A stretch of DNA of 64,000 bases, taken from Botrimarina colliarenosi (lineage in GTDB: Bacteria > Planctomycetota > Planctomycetia > Pirellulales > Lacipirellulaceae). The notes beneath the pieces were generated by a model. That model saw only the letters and a program-made list of their open reading frames with translations. It had not been told where the DNA came from and searched no databases. The stretch is from the NCBI RefSeq assembly GCF_007859955.1, contig NZ_SJPR01000005.1, forward strand, positions 1 through 64,000. The letters are read 5' to 3'. Made by a program: the position numbers and the translations under genes. This document shows positions 9,867-18,841 of the stretch, piece by piece; position 1 is the stretch's first letter; each line of letters opens with the position of its first letter.

Positions 9867-10724
9867 ATGTCCCGCACCGTTTGGATCAACGGCGATCTCG
9901 TCCCCGCCGAGCAGGCGACCGTCAGCGTCTTTGACCACGGGCTGCTGTACGGCGACGGCGTCTTTGAAGGGATGCGGATCTACAGCGGCAAGGTGTTCCG
10001 CCTGAAAGAGCACCTGGAGCGGCTCTACGAGTCGGCCAAGGCGATCTGCCTGACGATCCCCATGCCGCCGGAGGCGCTCGTTGACGCGACCAACCTGACG
10101 GTCGAAGAGAACGCCCTCGAGGACGGCTACATCCGCCTGCTGGTGACACGGGGCTCGGGCACGTTGGGGCTCGACCCCAATCGTTGCGGCAACCCTCAGG
10201 TCATCATCATCGTCGACAAGATCGCCCTCTACCCGGCCGAGCTCTACGAGAACGGCCTCGAGATCATCACCTCGAGCGTCATCCGCAATCACCCGGCCGC
10301 CCTCAGCCCGCGGATCAAGTCGCTCAACTACCTGAACAACATCCTGGCGAAGCTCGAGGGTCTGCAGGCCGGCTGTGTCGAAGCGCTGATGCTCAACCAC
10401 AAGGGCGAGGTCGCCGAGTGCACGGGCGACAACATCTTCGTCGTTAAGAAGGGCGAGCTCTACACGCCGCCGCTCGACGCCGGCATCCTGGCGGGCATCA
10501 CCCGTGAGGTGGTCCTCGAGATCGCCGACGCCGACGGCGTGCCGACCTGGGAGGCGTCGATGACCAAGCACGACGTCTACGTCGCGGACGAGGTCTTCCT
10601 GACCGGCAGCGCCGCCGAGGTGATCCCCGTCGTGAAGGTCGACAGCCGGCAGATCGGCGACGGCCGACGGGGCCCGGTCACCAAGCGCCTGAACGAGCTG
10701 TTCAAGGCCGCCGTTCGCGCTTGA
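9867..10724 (+). CDS. ilvE: Class IV (branched-chain type) aminotransferase
   Basis: 285 residues from the ATG at 9867. The frame extends upstream but runs through repeat A. It is a fold-type IV PLP enzyme: the FDHGLLYGDGVFEG entry block is at 22-35, Lys151 in PRIKSLNYLNN is the expected Schiff-base lysine, and the ECTGDNIF and GITRE blocks follow. It most likely interconverts branched-chain amino acids and their keto acids with glutamate. D-amino-acid transaminase or aminodeoxychorismate lyase share the fold, so the ilvE label is the likeliest choice rather than a proven one. It lies 72 bases upstream of the P1 peptidase. Confidence 0.82.
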   Translation: MSRTVWINGDLVPAEQATVSVFDHGLLYGDGVFEGMRIYSGKVFRLKEHLERLYESAKAICLTIPMPPEALVDATNLTVEENALEDGYIRLLVTRGSGTLGLDPNRCGNPQVIIIVDKIALYPAELYENGLEIITSSVIRNHPAALSPRIKSLNYLNNILAKLEGLQAGCVEALMLNHKGEVAECTGDNIFVVKKGELYTPPLDAGILAGITREVVLEIADADGVPTWEASMTKHDVYVADEVFLTGSAAEVIPVVKVDSRQIGDGRRGPVTKRLNELFKAAVRA

Positions 10725-10796
10725 GCGATGCGCAAAGGCGAGGCCGCGCTGAACTATGCTGGGAAGGACCCACCCCTTCCCGCCCGCGAGTCGGTG

Positions 10797-11948
10797 ATGT
10801 TCGACGCGAAACCGCTTTGTCGCCTCGCTATTGTCGCCACCGCCATGGGGGCAGGCGTCACGCAGGCGGAGCGGCCGCGCCTTCGTGATCTGGGCGTAAG
10901 CGTCGGCATCTTTGCGCCCGGCCGGCTGAATGCGATCACCGACGTCGGCGGCGTCCGCGTCGGCCACGACACGCTGATCGAAGGGGACCGCGTCCGCACC
11001 GGCGCCACGGCGATCCTCCCCCATGGGGGCGACCTCTTTCAACAGAAGGTCCCCGCCGCCATCGTCGTCGGCAACGGCTTCGGAAAACTGGTCGGCTCGA
11101 CTCAGGTCGAGGAACTCGGCCAGCTTGAGACGCCGATCTTGCTAACCAACACCCTAAACGTTTGGGAAGCGGCGGCCACGCTGGTTGAAGCGACCCTCGC
11201 CGCGCCCGGTAACGCGGACGTCCGCTCGGTGAATCCCGTTGTCGGCGAGACGAACGACGGCTATCTCAACGACATCCGCAGCCGACCGCTGAGGCCTGAG
11301 CACTTCCGCGCCGCTTTGCGGGCCGCGTCCCCGGGACCGGTCGCGGAGGGAGCGATCGGCGCGGGGACGGGCGTCCGGACGATGGGCTTCAAAGGGGGGA
11401 TCGGCTCCTCGTCGCGGCGGTTGCCGGGGTCGCTCGGCGGCTACACCGTCGGCGTCCTCACGCAGACCAACTTCAGCGGTCTGCTGACCATCGCCGGCGC
11501 GCCGGTGTGGCGTGACCTGGGCCCGGCGCCATACCCCGAGCACGACCTCTCCTCCAAAGACGGCTCGTGCCTGATCGTCGTCGCCACCGACGCTCCGCTC
11601 GACGCTCGACAGCTCAAACGCCTCGCGCGCCGGGCGCTGATCGGCATGGGCCGCACCGGCGCCGACTTCTCAAACGGGAGCGGCGACTACGTCATCGCCT
11701 TTAGCGCCAACGATGCGGTTCGCATCGACGCCGACACGCCCGTCGCCACGATTCCGCGTCTTGCCGAGGTGGGCCTGACGCCACTCTTCGAAGCGGTCGC
11801 CGAGGCGACCGAAGAGGCGATCATCAACGCCCTGCTCCGCGCCACCACCGTCCGCGGGCGCGACGGGAACATCAGCGAAGCGATCCCGATCGGACCGCTC
11901 AAAGAATCGCTACGTCGCTACGGCGTCACCGCCGACGACCTGCCCTGA
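10797..11948 (+). CDS. Exported P1-family (S58, DmpA-like) aminopeptidase
   Basis: 383 residues starting at the ATG at 10797, which gives a signal-like N-terminus (LAIVATAMGAGVTQA). The P1/S58 hallmarks are present: NAITDVGGVRVGH near the mature N-terminus, a GAGTG block near 189, QTNFSG near 223 and the autoprocessing site at Gly256-Ser257 in KDGSCLIVVATDAPL. In this family the proenzyme cuts itself before that serine, which becomes the N-terminal nucleophile. It should remove N-terminal residues from peptides or amides, here likely outside the cytoplasm. The short distance from the aminotransferase allows shared transcription. Confidence 0.88.
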   Translation: MFDAKPLCRLAIVATAMGAGVTQAERPRLRDLGVSVGIFAPGRLNAITDVGGVRVGHDTLIEGDRVRTGATAILPHGGDLFQQKVPAAIVVGNGFGKLVGSTQVEELGQLETPILLTNTLNVWEAAATLVEATLAAPGNADVRSVNPVVGETNDGYLNDIRSRPLRPEHFRAALRAASPGPVAEGAIGAGTGVRTMGFKGGIGSSSRRLPGSLGGYTVGVLTQTNFSGLLTIAGAPVWRDLGPAPYPEHDLSSKDGSCLIVVATDAPLDARQLKRLARRALIGMGRTGADFSNGSGDYVIAFSANDAVRIDADTPVATIPRLAEVGLTPLFEAVAEATEEAIINALLRATTVRGRDGNISEAIPIGPLKESLRRYGVTADDLP

Positions 11949-11976
11949 CCCGCCGTCAACGGGTTCTGACCAGCCG

Positions 11977-12765
11977 TCAACGGGTCGTTGTTTCCTCAAC
12001 GTCCGTCTCGTCCGCCAGGCGGTGGGCGAACTTGCTGAACTCGGTGTTCTCGACCGATTTGTACTCCGCCAAGCGCCGGTTCGTCTGGTCGATGCGGTGA
12101 CGGTCGTCACGGGAGAGGATCCACGTCACGAGGTGCTCGGCGCGGAGGTCGGGCTCGCCCTCGATCAGACCGCTGTAGAGCTCGACTTCGATCGGCACCA
12201 CGTCGCGGTTGGCGAGCGCCTCGTTGACGAGCATCCGCGGCGCCGGCGGCAGGCCCGCCTCGAGCAGCGTGTGCAGTTGGGCGTAGGCGTCGAGGAACGC
12301 CCGCAGCTCTTTCATCGCTTCGCGGCTCGCCACCGGCATGGTCACCAGGCGATACGACATCTGCTTGCTGACGAACCGCATCTCGCCGGTGTCGGCGTCG
12401 AACGCCTGATCGAACGAGGGGTCGCCCGTGAAGCGCAGGAACGGGTCTTTGTGAACCGCGGCCCAGCGGCGGAGCTTGGTGGTGGCGATCGCGACGCGGT
12501 CGGCGCCGATCTCGGTGCGATACTCCCGCGTCGTGTCGAGCAAGACGAACCGCCCCGGCTTGTCGGCCGCGCCGGGTCGGAAGATGGTCACCCGGTGGTC
12601 GGCGTCGCGGAAGTCATAGGCGGCCCCGCCGGTGAAGAGCGTCACGCTCTGGCTGGCCGGCTCTTCCTCGCCGGGGGCGAAGACGCGGGTCTCGATACGA
12701 AAGTCGGCCGCTGCGGCAGTGAGCGCAGAAGCAGCGACGAGGGCGAGGGCTAGCAGTTGGCGCAT
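11977..12765 (-). CDS. Exported protein of unknown function
   Basis: 262 residues with a clear signal peptide (LLALALVAASALTAAAA). The mature part has a beta-rich N-terminal half (TLFTGGAAYDF, RFVLLDTTREYRTEI) and a helical C-terminal half ending in a charged segment. A block of this kind looks like an outer-envelope or stress-type conserved protein of planctomycetes, but I recognise no named domain or catalytic motif. It is convergent with the P1 peptidase, with a gap of 28 bases. Confidence 0.75.
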   Translation of the reverse strand: MRQLLALALVAASALTAAAADFRIETRVFAPGEEEPASQSVTLFTGGAAYDFRDADHRVTIFRPGAADKPGRFVLLDTTREYRTEIGADRVAIATTKLRRWAAVHKDPFLRFTGDPSFDQAFDADTGEMRFVSKQMSYRLVTMPVASREAMKELRAFLDAYAQLHTLLEAGLPPAPRMLVNEALANRDVVPIEVELYSGLIEGEPDLRAEHLVTWILSRDDRHRIDQTNRRLAEYKSVENTEFSKFAHRLADETDVEETTTR

Positions 12766-12852
12766 GGCGACACTCTTCGGGTACGGATCTCCGAGCGCCC
12801 GGACGTTATCAGTGTCACGGCGTGGAGTGAAGAGCGAATGCCGAGGGCGCCG

Positions 12853-13812
12853 CTAGCGTCCGGCGTGCCCGCCGCCCCACATGTCGAAACCAACGCCGAT
12901 CTCATAGAAGCGGCCGATTGTTTCGCAACGCATCACCTCGGACTCGACGGCGATCCAGGCATTCGGGATCGTGAGCGAACGCCAACGGAGCGCCAGCCGC
13001 TGATTGCCGATCGACCGCGTGTGCGCCAGCCGCGCGCCGGTCATCGACAAATCGCCGACCAGCACCGGGAACGCTGGTCCGCAAGGCTCGCCGTTTGGCC
13101 GCAGAAGGACGGCCGAGGCGACCACATCAACCGGAAGACGCTCGTCCAAGCGACGATTCCCCTGCCCGTGTTGCTGCTCGTTCTCGAGACGCCGGTGCCG
13201 TGCTCGCTCGACGCACTTCGATAGCGACTCGAGCAGGCTACTCGGCATCGAGTCGCTGATCAGATGATCGCCAAGCCGCTGCTGGATTGTCGCCGAGCGC
13301 CGAAGCAAAGTGGTCTCGATCAAGCAGAGCTCTTCCCCCTCGACGGGCGGAGCGACGGCCTCGTTTTCCACCGGTACGAGGCGGTTCCGCGGCAGGAGGG
13401 CGGCCGCTTTCGCGCCGAGCAGCTCGGCGTCGATGGGATCGACAAAGGCCCCGTCGAGGCGCTGGTCGAGCCGCCGTAGCACCTCCTGACCCGAGTCGGG
13501 CGAGAGCGCCGCCAAGACCTTGGCTCCGTTGCGGCGAGCGAAGGCCGTGGCCGCCACCTTGAAGTGCATCGCGTCGGGTTGGCGGAGGTCGAGATAGAGC
13601 AGATCGTATTTTCCGCCCCGGATCCTCTCGATCGCCAGCTCGGGGCGGTGCACAACGTCGCTCCCGATCCCCTGAGCCGCGAACGCGCGAGACGCGACGC
13701 TGCCGCGCAGGATCTTGCTATCGAACACAAGCGACTTGCCGCGCGAGGCCCCGCCGTCAGCCGCTCGGGCGTGAGCGGGAACGGCAATCTCCATGGAAGT
13801 GAGGGAAGACAT
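12853..13812 (-). CDS. Receiver-like domain plus PilZ domain protein
   Basis: 319 residues from the ATG at 13812; the frame is open upstream but that part lacks coding character. The N-terminal half (about 25-140) has the alternating pattern of a response-regulator receiver (LVFDSKILRGSV, YDLLYLDLRQPDAM, KVLAALSPDSG), and an Asp in LYLDLR sits where phosphorylation would occur. The C-terminal part (about 220-310) has the PilZ cyclic-di-GMP signature: an arginine cluster RRLDERLPV and then GDLSMTGARL, the D-x-S-x-x-G motif. It probably links a phosphorelay to cyclic-di-GMP. No kinase gene is adjacent. Confidence 0.72.
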   Translation of the reverse strand: MSSLTSMEIAVPAHARAADGGASRGKSLVFDSKILRGSVASRAFAAQGIGSDVVHRPELAIERIRGGKYDLLYLDLRQPDAMHFKVAATAFARRNGAKVLAALSPDSGQEVLRRLDQRLDGAFVDPIDAELLGAKAAALLPRNRLVPVENEAVAPPVEGEELCLIETTLLRRSATIQQRLGDHLISDSMPSSLLESLSKCVERARHRRLENEQQHGQGNRRLDERLPVDVVASAVLLRPNGEPCGPAFPVLVGDLSMTGARLAHTRSIGNQRLALRWRSLTIPNAWIAVESEVMRCETIGRFYEIGVGFDMWGGGHAGR

Positions 13813-14082
13813 GGGCGGGTGTTTGGTGTTTTGACAGCCGTGCTCGGGACGTTTTGCGAAGGACGCGTGCGCAAAGCTAGGGCTCATAATCCAGGTATTC
13901 GTTCTGTGACTTTGCGGTCCTCCGAAATACTACGGACCCGCTGCCGATTGTGACGGTGACGCGGCCTACGACAGACGCCGGCGCGGCCGAGTGCTGTTAG
14001 AGACAGGAAGCCTGACAGAACGGGTCGCAAAGCGTCGTCACAGCGAGTGGTGTTCCGCCCGGTGCGGGGCCCCTCGGTCTGC

Positions 14083-14088
14083 TACACT
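14083..14088 (+). promoter_or_regulatory. Likely -10 box of rnpB
   Basis: TACACT ends nine bases before the first paired base of RNase P helix P1, the right distance for a transcription start at about 14095. A convincing -35 box is not obvious. Confidence 0.5.
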
Positions 14089-14096
14089 GCCGGTTC

Positions 14097-14553
<457 letters not shown>

Positions 14554-14555
14554 CC

Positions 14556-14664
14556 TTTTGATTGCGGAAGGGAGATTTCGGATTGCGGAATGGCTGTCGC
14601 CACTGCAAACGGCGGCCTCTGGCTATCATTCCGCAATCCGAAATCCCCATTCCGCAATCAAAAA
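14556..14664. repeat. Palindromic repeat, family D, between rnpB and its terminator
   Basis: It starts TTTGATTGCGGAAGGGAGAT and ends in the mirror ATCCCCATTCCGCAATCAAA, with GATTTCGGATTGCGGAATG inside. It is the same family as the copy in lolD (8856-8942). It sits three bases after the end of P1, so the RNase P precursor would carry it as a 3' trailer. Confidence 0.8.
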
Positions 14665-14665
14665 G

Positions 14666-14700
14666 AGCCGCCCCGGCCCATCAGGACCGAGGCGGCTTTC
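14666..14700. terminator. Two-way terminator between rnpB and the RHH gene
   Basis: AGCCGCC and GGCGGCT form the stem. On the minus strand the stem is followed by CTTTTTG, a good U-tract for the RHH transcript. On the plus strand it is followed by TTCGTTCTTTC, a weaker tract for rnpB. Confidence 0.6.
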
Positions 14701-14738
14701 GTTCTTTCGTCATGGTGGCCCGGCCGGGGCGCCAGAAC

Positions 14739-15299
14739 TCAGAAGCCCGACTTGAACGGGCTGTCGCCGTTGGAGTGGCTGGCCGAGGGCGCCGGGGTCG
14801 GCGTGCCGGTCAGCGACGGCGTTGTCGTCGTCCGACGCTTCGGCAGGGCGGTCTGGTCCGCGGGGATCAGGTCCTGCTCGATCATCTGCAGCAGCTTCGA
14901 GATACAGAGCTTGTTCATGCTGGTCCGGAGGTCGTGGGCCTCGGTCCGCAGGTACTCGTGCATGCTCTTGGGGAGGCGGACCGTGATGACACGGGTCGGC
15001 TCGCTCTCGCTGTCGGCGGTCGCCTTATTCTCGCGGAGCTTGACCAGCATCTTCTGGACCTGGCTGAACTCTTCCGACCGCTCGAAAGCGGTGAGGTCGT
15101 CGAAGTTCGGGAACGTGCGGCGGATGACGCCGTCGATACCCATGACTTCGCGGAAGAAGGTGACCCAGTCGGGCGACTGCTGGCACAGACGCTCGGCGAC
15201 CTGCAGGAGCTGCTGGTACTGAGGGTTGGTTTCGGTGGGCTGGCTATTCGTGGACGTGGCGTTGATCGGGGACTCGGTCAGCACGGCGTGCGTCTCCAT
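14739..15299 (-). CDS. Ribbon-helix-helix-type DNA-binding protein
   Basis: 186 residues from the ATG at 15299; the frame continues 23 codons upstream without a good signal. The N-terminal two-thirds is helical and unassigned, with PDWVTFFREVMGIDGVIRR and an aromatic-rich stretch. Near 110-155 there is an Arc/MetJ/HicB-like RHH pattern: a beta strand VITVRLPKSMHEYL followed by helices including LRTSMNKLCISKLLQMI. The C-terminus is a low-complexity Thr/Pro/Ser tail. It is presumably a repressor or nucleoid-type regulator. An 11-base perfect inverted repeat lies 166 bases upstream and could be its operator. Confidence 0.68.
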   Translation of the reverse strand: METHAVLTESPINATSTNSQPTETNPQYQQLLQVAERLCQQSPDWVTFFREVMGIDGVIRRTFPNFDDLTAFERSEEFSQVQKMLVKLRENKATADSESEPTRVITVRLPKSMHEYLRTEAHDLRTSMNKLCISKLLQMIEQDLIPADQTALPKRRTTTTPSLTGTPTPAPSASHSNGDSPFKSGF

Positions 15300-15464
15300 C
15301 CGTTCGTGCGGGGGGGCGGTGGGGCCAACTCCAGCCCCACGTACGCTGGCATTCTCTGACGCCAGCAAACGACCCCCTCACACCCCGTTCGGCGCCAGCA
15401 CTTGCAGCGAATCCGCCCCGCTGCCTATCTGGCGGCAGCCGCTGCTTAACCTCCAGGCACGGCC

Positions 15465-15489
15465 GCCGTGCACAAACCTTGTGCACGGC
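15465..15489. promoter_or_regulatory. Perfect inverted repeat upstream of the RHH gene
   Basis: The arms GCCGTGCACAA and TTGTGCACGGC are separated by three bases and followed on the plus strand by CTCTTTT. It could be an operator for the RHH protein. Its hairpin and T-run also resemble a plus-strand terminator, although no plus-strand gene ends here. Confidence 0.45.
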
Positions 15490-15607
15490 CTCTTTTCCCG
15501 CTCCGCTGGGTGTCCAGTGAAATCACCCGATGAATCTTTAGCCGAAACCCTGCTTCTGAGAGCAAATCACGCCCCCACGTGGCAACTTGGGCGAACCACG
15601 CAAAAAA

Positions 15608-15674
15608 CTCCGGGCGCTGACGCTTCCGGCTCCCACCCAGTTGGGCTAGGAGCCGGAAGCGTCAGCGCCCGGAG
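15608..15674. repeat. Palindromic repeat, family G (CTCCGGGCGCTGACGC type)
   Basis: The arms of about 24 bases (CTCCGGGCGCTGACGCTTCC and its exact mirror ending GCGTCAGCGCCCGGAG) surround a short spacer. It lies between two minus-strand genes. Related copies occur at 41808-41875 and, degraded, near 54084-54110. Confidence 0.8.
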
Positions 15675-15718
15675 TGGAGCGCGACCATGTCTTGCTAGCA
15701 AGCGGCCGACCGGCGGCG

Positions 15719-16639
15719 TCAAACGACCGAGTCGCGGATCCGCTCGAGCAGCGCCTTCGTCAGCTTGATCCCCTCGTACTCGCACGGGTTGCCCCCCTCC
15801 CACTCGATGCCGACGTAGCCCGAGTAGCCGTGGTTGAGCACCGTCTTCATCACCCGCGGGAAGTCGGTCTGGACCTCTTCGCCGGCGTCGTTGAACTCGT
15901 AGCTCTTGGCCGACACCGCCTTGGCGAACGGCATCAGGTCTTCCATCCCCTGATAGCGGTCGTACCAGACCGCGTCGGGGGTCCCGCGGCCGCTGATGCA
16001 GAAGTTGCCGAAGTCGGGCAGCGTCCCCACGTTCGGGCGGCCGACCCGCCGCATCACGCCGGCCAGCCACTCGCCGTTGCTCGACAGCCCGCCGTGGTTC
16101 TCCACCAGCACGTTCAGGCCGTACTGGTCGGCGATCTCGCCCAGCCGGCCCAGGCCGTCGGCCGCCAACGCTAGCTGCTCGGCGTAGCTCCCGCTCGACT
16201 GGGCGTTCACCCGGATCGCGTGGCAGCCGAGCTCGCGGGCCGCTTCGAGCCATTTTTTGTGGTTGTCGATCGCCTGCGACCGCTTCGCCCCGTCGGCGTC
16301 GCCCAGGGCGCCCTCGGCGTCGACCATGATCAGCACGCTGCGGACCCCGTGGTCGTCGCACTGCTGCTTCACCTTGGCGACATACTCCGATCCGGCCTGC
16401 TTATCCCCCCACAGCTGGCTCACGTACTCGACCGCGTCGATGCCGAACTCTTCCTTCGTCACCCGCGGAAAGTCGAGATCGGTCAGGTCCCCGCCGCGGA
16501 TCGCCTTGTGGAGCGACCACTCGGCCAGCGAAATCCGGAACGGCACGACTTTCTCGGCGGCAAAAGCCCAGCGGGGCGCGGCGGCGACGGCCACCCCGGC
16601 GGCGGCTGTCTGGAGAAACTGACGGCGGGCAAGCGACAT
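15719..16639 (-). CDS. Tat-exported sugar phosphate isomerase/epimerase-like protein
   Basis: 306 residues from the ATG at 16639, chosen because it gives a twin-arginine leader ([20 protein letters not shown]). The mature part has the xylose-isomerase-like TIM-barrel pattern of the AP endonuclease family 2 superfamily: [43 protein letters not shown] and a late [12 protein letters not shown]. The Glu, Asp and His residues in VENHGG, PDFGN and GIEWEG would bind a divalent metal. Proteins of this kind act on sugars or hydroxypyruvate, and the substrate here cannot be read from sequence. Export is inferred from the RR motif. Confidence 0.83.
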   Translation of the reverse strand: MSLARRQFLQTAAAGVAVAAAPRWAFAAEKVVPFRISLAEWSLHKAIRGGDLTDLDFPRVTKEEFGIDAVEYVSQLWGDKQAGSEYVAKVKQQCDDHGVRSVLIMVDAEGALGDADGAKRSQAIDNHKKWLEAARELGCHAIRVNAQSSGSYAEQLALAADGLGRLGEIADQYGLNVLVENHGGLSSNGEWLAGVMRRVGRPNVGTLPDFGNFCISGRGTPDAVWYDRYQGMEDLMPFAKAVSAKSYEFNDAGEEVQTDFPRVMKTVLNHGYSGYVGIEWEGGNPCEYEGIKLTKALLERIRDSVV

Positions 16640-16736
16640 CGGGTGAAGACCTCGGTGGTGTTCCGGACGCGGGACAGAGGGACCCATCTTCACCCCACGG
16701 ACTGCCCAATGCAATCAAGGGCCCCATGCAATCAAG

Positions 16737-16916
16737 GGAACCGCCTAGACGCCAACAAGGGAACCGCCAAGACGCCAAGGCCGCCAAGGATCGCCAAGTT
16801 CAATCCTTCAGACAGGATGAACAGGACCGACAGGATCAACCCTCCGCCTGATCCGGTTGATCCTGTCAATCCTGTCCAAGGACTTCCTGGCGTTCTTGGC
16901 GTCTTGGCGGTTTCTC
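16737..16916. repeat. Composite palindromic repeat, family C (ACCGCCAAGACGCCAAGG type)
   Basis: The outer arms are GGGAACCGCCAAGACGCCAAGG and its mirror ending CTTGGCGTCTTGGCGGTT. An inner pair is built on GACAGGATGAACAGGA / TTGATCCTGTCAATCCTGTC. A partial extra copy of the left arm precedes it (ATGCAATCAAGGG occurs twice). A half copy lies at 34282-34312. It fills much of the divergent gap upstream of icd. Confidence 0.8.
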
Positions 16917-17059
16917 CCTCCCGCCCGTTGACCCCCCGCGCCGGCCTACCGAGAATCGCTACCCCAACCCAATCCCCCCACGCCCGAAGGCGCGCCGCCG
17001 GCCCCCTCATCCGGTCGCCCGCGCAACCTTCAGGCCCCAAGCCTCACTCCGGAGCCCTC

Positions 17060-18301
17060 ATGGCCGCCTCCCCCATCACGATGACCGCCGGCAAGCTCAA
17101 CGTGCCCGACGAGCCCATCGTGCCGTTCATCGAGGGCGACGGCATCGGCCCCGACATCTGGAAAGCCAGCCAGCTCGTCTTCGACGCCGCGGTCGAGAAG
17201 GCCTACGGCGGCAAGAAGAAGATCGCCTGGAAAGAAGTCCTCGCCGGCCAGAAGGCGTTCGACCAGACCGGCGAATGGCTCCCCGAGGCCACGCTCGAGG
17301 CGTTCCGCACCTACCTGATCGGCATCAAGGGCCCGCTCACCACGCCCGTCGGCGGCGGCATCCGCTCGATCAACGTCGCCCTCCGCCAGATCCTTGACCT
17401 CTATACCTGCCTGCGTCCGGTCCAGTACTTCACCGGCGTCCCCTCCCCCGTGAAGCAGCCCGAGCTGACCGACATGGTCATTTTCCGGGAGAACACTGAG
17501 GACATCTACGCCGGCATCGAGTTCGAGCACGGCTCGGACGACTGCAACCAGTTCAAAACCCTCTTCGCCGAGGCGTTCCCCGAGCGCTGGAAGAAGGTCC
17601 GCTTCCCCGAAACGGCCGGCATCGGCATCAAGCCCGTCAGCCAAGAGGGGACCGCCCGCCTGGTGAAGGCCGCCATCCAGTACGCGATCGACAACGACCG
17701 CGACTCGGTCACGCTGGTCCACAAGGGGAACATCATGAAGTTCACCGAGGGCGCCTTCCGCGACTGGGGCTACCAGGTCGCCGCCAGCGAGTTCGACGCC
17801 CAGCCGCTCGACGGCGGGCCCTGGCACGTTATTAAGGGGGGGACGCACGGCGCCAAGCGGGACATTGTCATTAAGGATGTCATCGCCGACGCCATGCTCC
17901 AGCAGATCCTCACCCGCCCGGCCGACTACAGCGTCATCGCCACGCTCAACCTCAACGGCGACTACATCTCCGACGCCCTGGCGGCCTGCGTCGGCGGCAT
18001 CGGCATCGCTCCCGGCGGCAACATCAACTACGCCACCGGCCACGCCATCTTCGAGGCGACCCACGGCACCGCCCCCAAGTACGCCGACCAAGACAAGGTG
18101 AACCCGGGCAGCGTCATCCTGTCGGGCGAGATGATGTTCCGCCACCTCGGCTGGACCGAGGCGGCCGACCTGATCCTCAAGGGGATCAACGGCGCCATCG
18201 GCGCCAAGACGGTCACGTACGACTTCGAGCGTCAGATGGAAGGCGCCACGCTCGTGAAGTGCAGCGAGTTCGGCAAAGCGATCATCAAGCACATGGGCTG
18301 A
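17060..18301 (+). CDS. icd: NADP-type isocitrate dehydrogenase
   Basis: 413 residues from the ATG at 17060; a second Met eight codons on is also possible. It oxidises isocitrate to 2-oxoglutarate in the TCA cycle. Recognised blocks: [13 protein letters not shown], the substrate serine region [25 protein letters not shown], the catalytic Lys in [32 protein letters not shown] with metal-binding Asp residues, and the cofactor loop THGTAPKYA. This is the length and order of the bacterial homodimeric enzyme. A strong terminator follows at 18390. The upstream divergent gap is occupied by composite repeat C. Confidence 0.96.
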   Translation: MAASPITMTAGKLNVPDEPIVPFIEGDGIGPDIWKASQLVFDAAVEKAYGGKKKIAWKEVLAGQKAFDQTGEWLPEATLEAFRTYLIGIKGPLTTPVGGGIRSINVALRQILDLYTCLRPVQYFTGVPSPVKQPELTDMVIFRENTEDIYAGIEFEHGSDDCNQFKTLFAEAFPERWKKVRFPETAGIGIKPVSQEGTARLVKAAIQYAIDNDRDSVTLVHKGNIMKFTEGAFRDWGYQVAASEFDAQPLDGGPWHVIKGGTHGAKRDIVIKDVIADAMLQQILTRPADYSVIATLNLNGDYISDALAACVGGIGIAPGGNINYATGHAIFEATHGTAPKYADQDKVNPGSVILSGEMMFRHLGWTEAADLILKGINGAIGAKTVTYDFERQMEGATLVKCSEFGKAIIKHMG

Positions 18302-18312
18302 GCCATCCCCCC

Positions 18313-18335
18313 CGTGAGCCGTAGGCGCTAGCCTC
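18313..18335. repeat. Half copy of palindromic repeat family F (GAGCCGTAGGCGCTAGCC)
   Basis: Only one arm is present, 12 bases after the icd stop. Full two-arm copies are at 33544-33609 and 46210-46280. Confidence 0.6.
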
Positions 18336-18389
18336 GGGCAGCCCACCGAACCGGCCCCCACGCCGTCAGGGAGCGAACGAAAAAACAAC

Positions 18390-18428
18390 AACGCCGCGAT
18401 GGGGACACCCCCCCATCGCGGCGTTTTT
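18390..18428 (+). terminator. Intrinsic terminator of icd
   Basis: The 15-base arms AACGCCGCGATGGGG and CCCCATCGCGGCGTT enclose a six-base loop and are followed by TTTC. This is the only strong hairpin with a T-run after icd. Confidence 0.85.
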
Positions 18429-18440
18429 CATTCGCTGGCT

Positions 18441-18573
18441 CGAACCACCAAGGAACCAAGGAACAAAAGCAAGCTCCTGTAGGACGGGTCTCCGACCCCG
18501 ATCACGGCGCCCTGGCCGTTGGGGCCGGCTGCGAAGGAAGGGAACCACGAAGGGCACGAAGGACACGACGGCC
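18441..18573. repeat. Cluster of three half-repeats (families B, A, B') before the OLD gene
   Basis: In tandem: GAACCACCAAGGAACCAAGG at 18441 (family B), CTCCTGTAGGACGGGTCTCC at 18474 (family A) and GGAACCACGAAGGGCACGAA at 18541 (a B-like variant). None has its mirror arm nearby. The mirror of the last one reappears beyond the OLD gene at 20697-20730. From 18574 to 18841 there is AT-richer sequence with no gene I can support. Confidence 0.72.
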
Positions 18574-18841
18574 GGTGGCGTGGGACCGACCGCCGCGGCT
18601 GGTGAAGCGATTAGTAGTTTTCGCCTAGCGCCGAACGAATAGTGCCGCCAGAGAACCCAAGTAGGACATATGTCGGCACCGCTTTGGTATCCTGCCTGCT
18701 TGCGTGCCACCCGTCGGCCAATCGTAGATCTGGCTGTGACTGTTACTCCAACTGACAAGAGACGCCATATCAGACGGCGACGCCCACCCGACAGCATTGA
18801 ATGCAAACGCATTCCGACCTTTCTTACCACAACCCGACAAA

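Noticed and set aside
17030..18391. Long minus-strand open frame of 453 codons opposite icd
   Set aside because: It is the reverse shadow of a GC-rich gene: it follows the codon phase of icd, is full of Asp/Gly/Val/Leu, and has no motif.
18625..18840. Minus-strand open frame of 71 codons in front of the OLD gene
   Set aside because: No recognisable fold, weak start context; kept only as unexplained leader sequence of the OLD gene.
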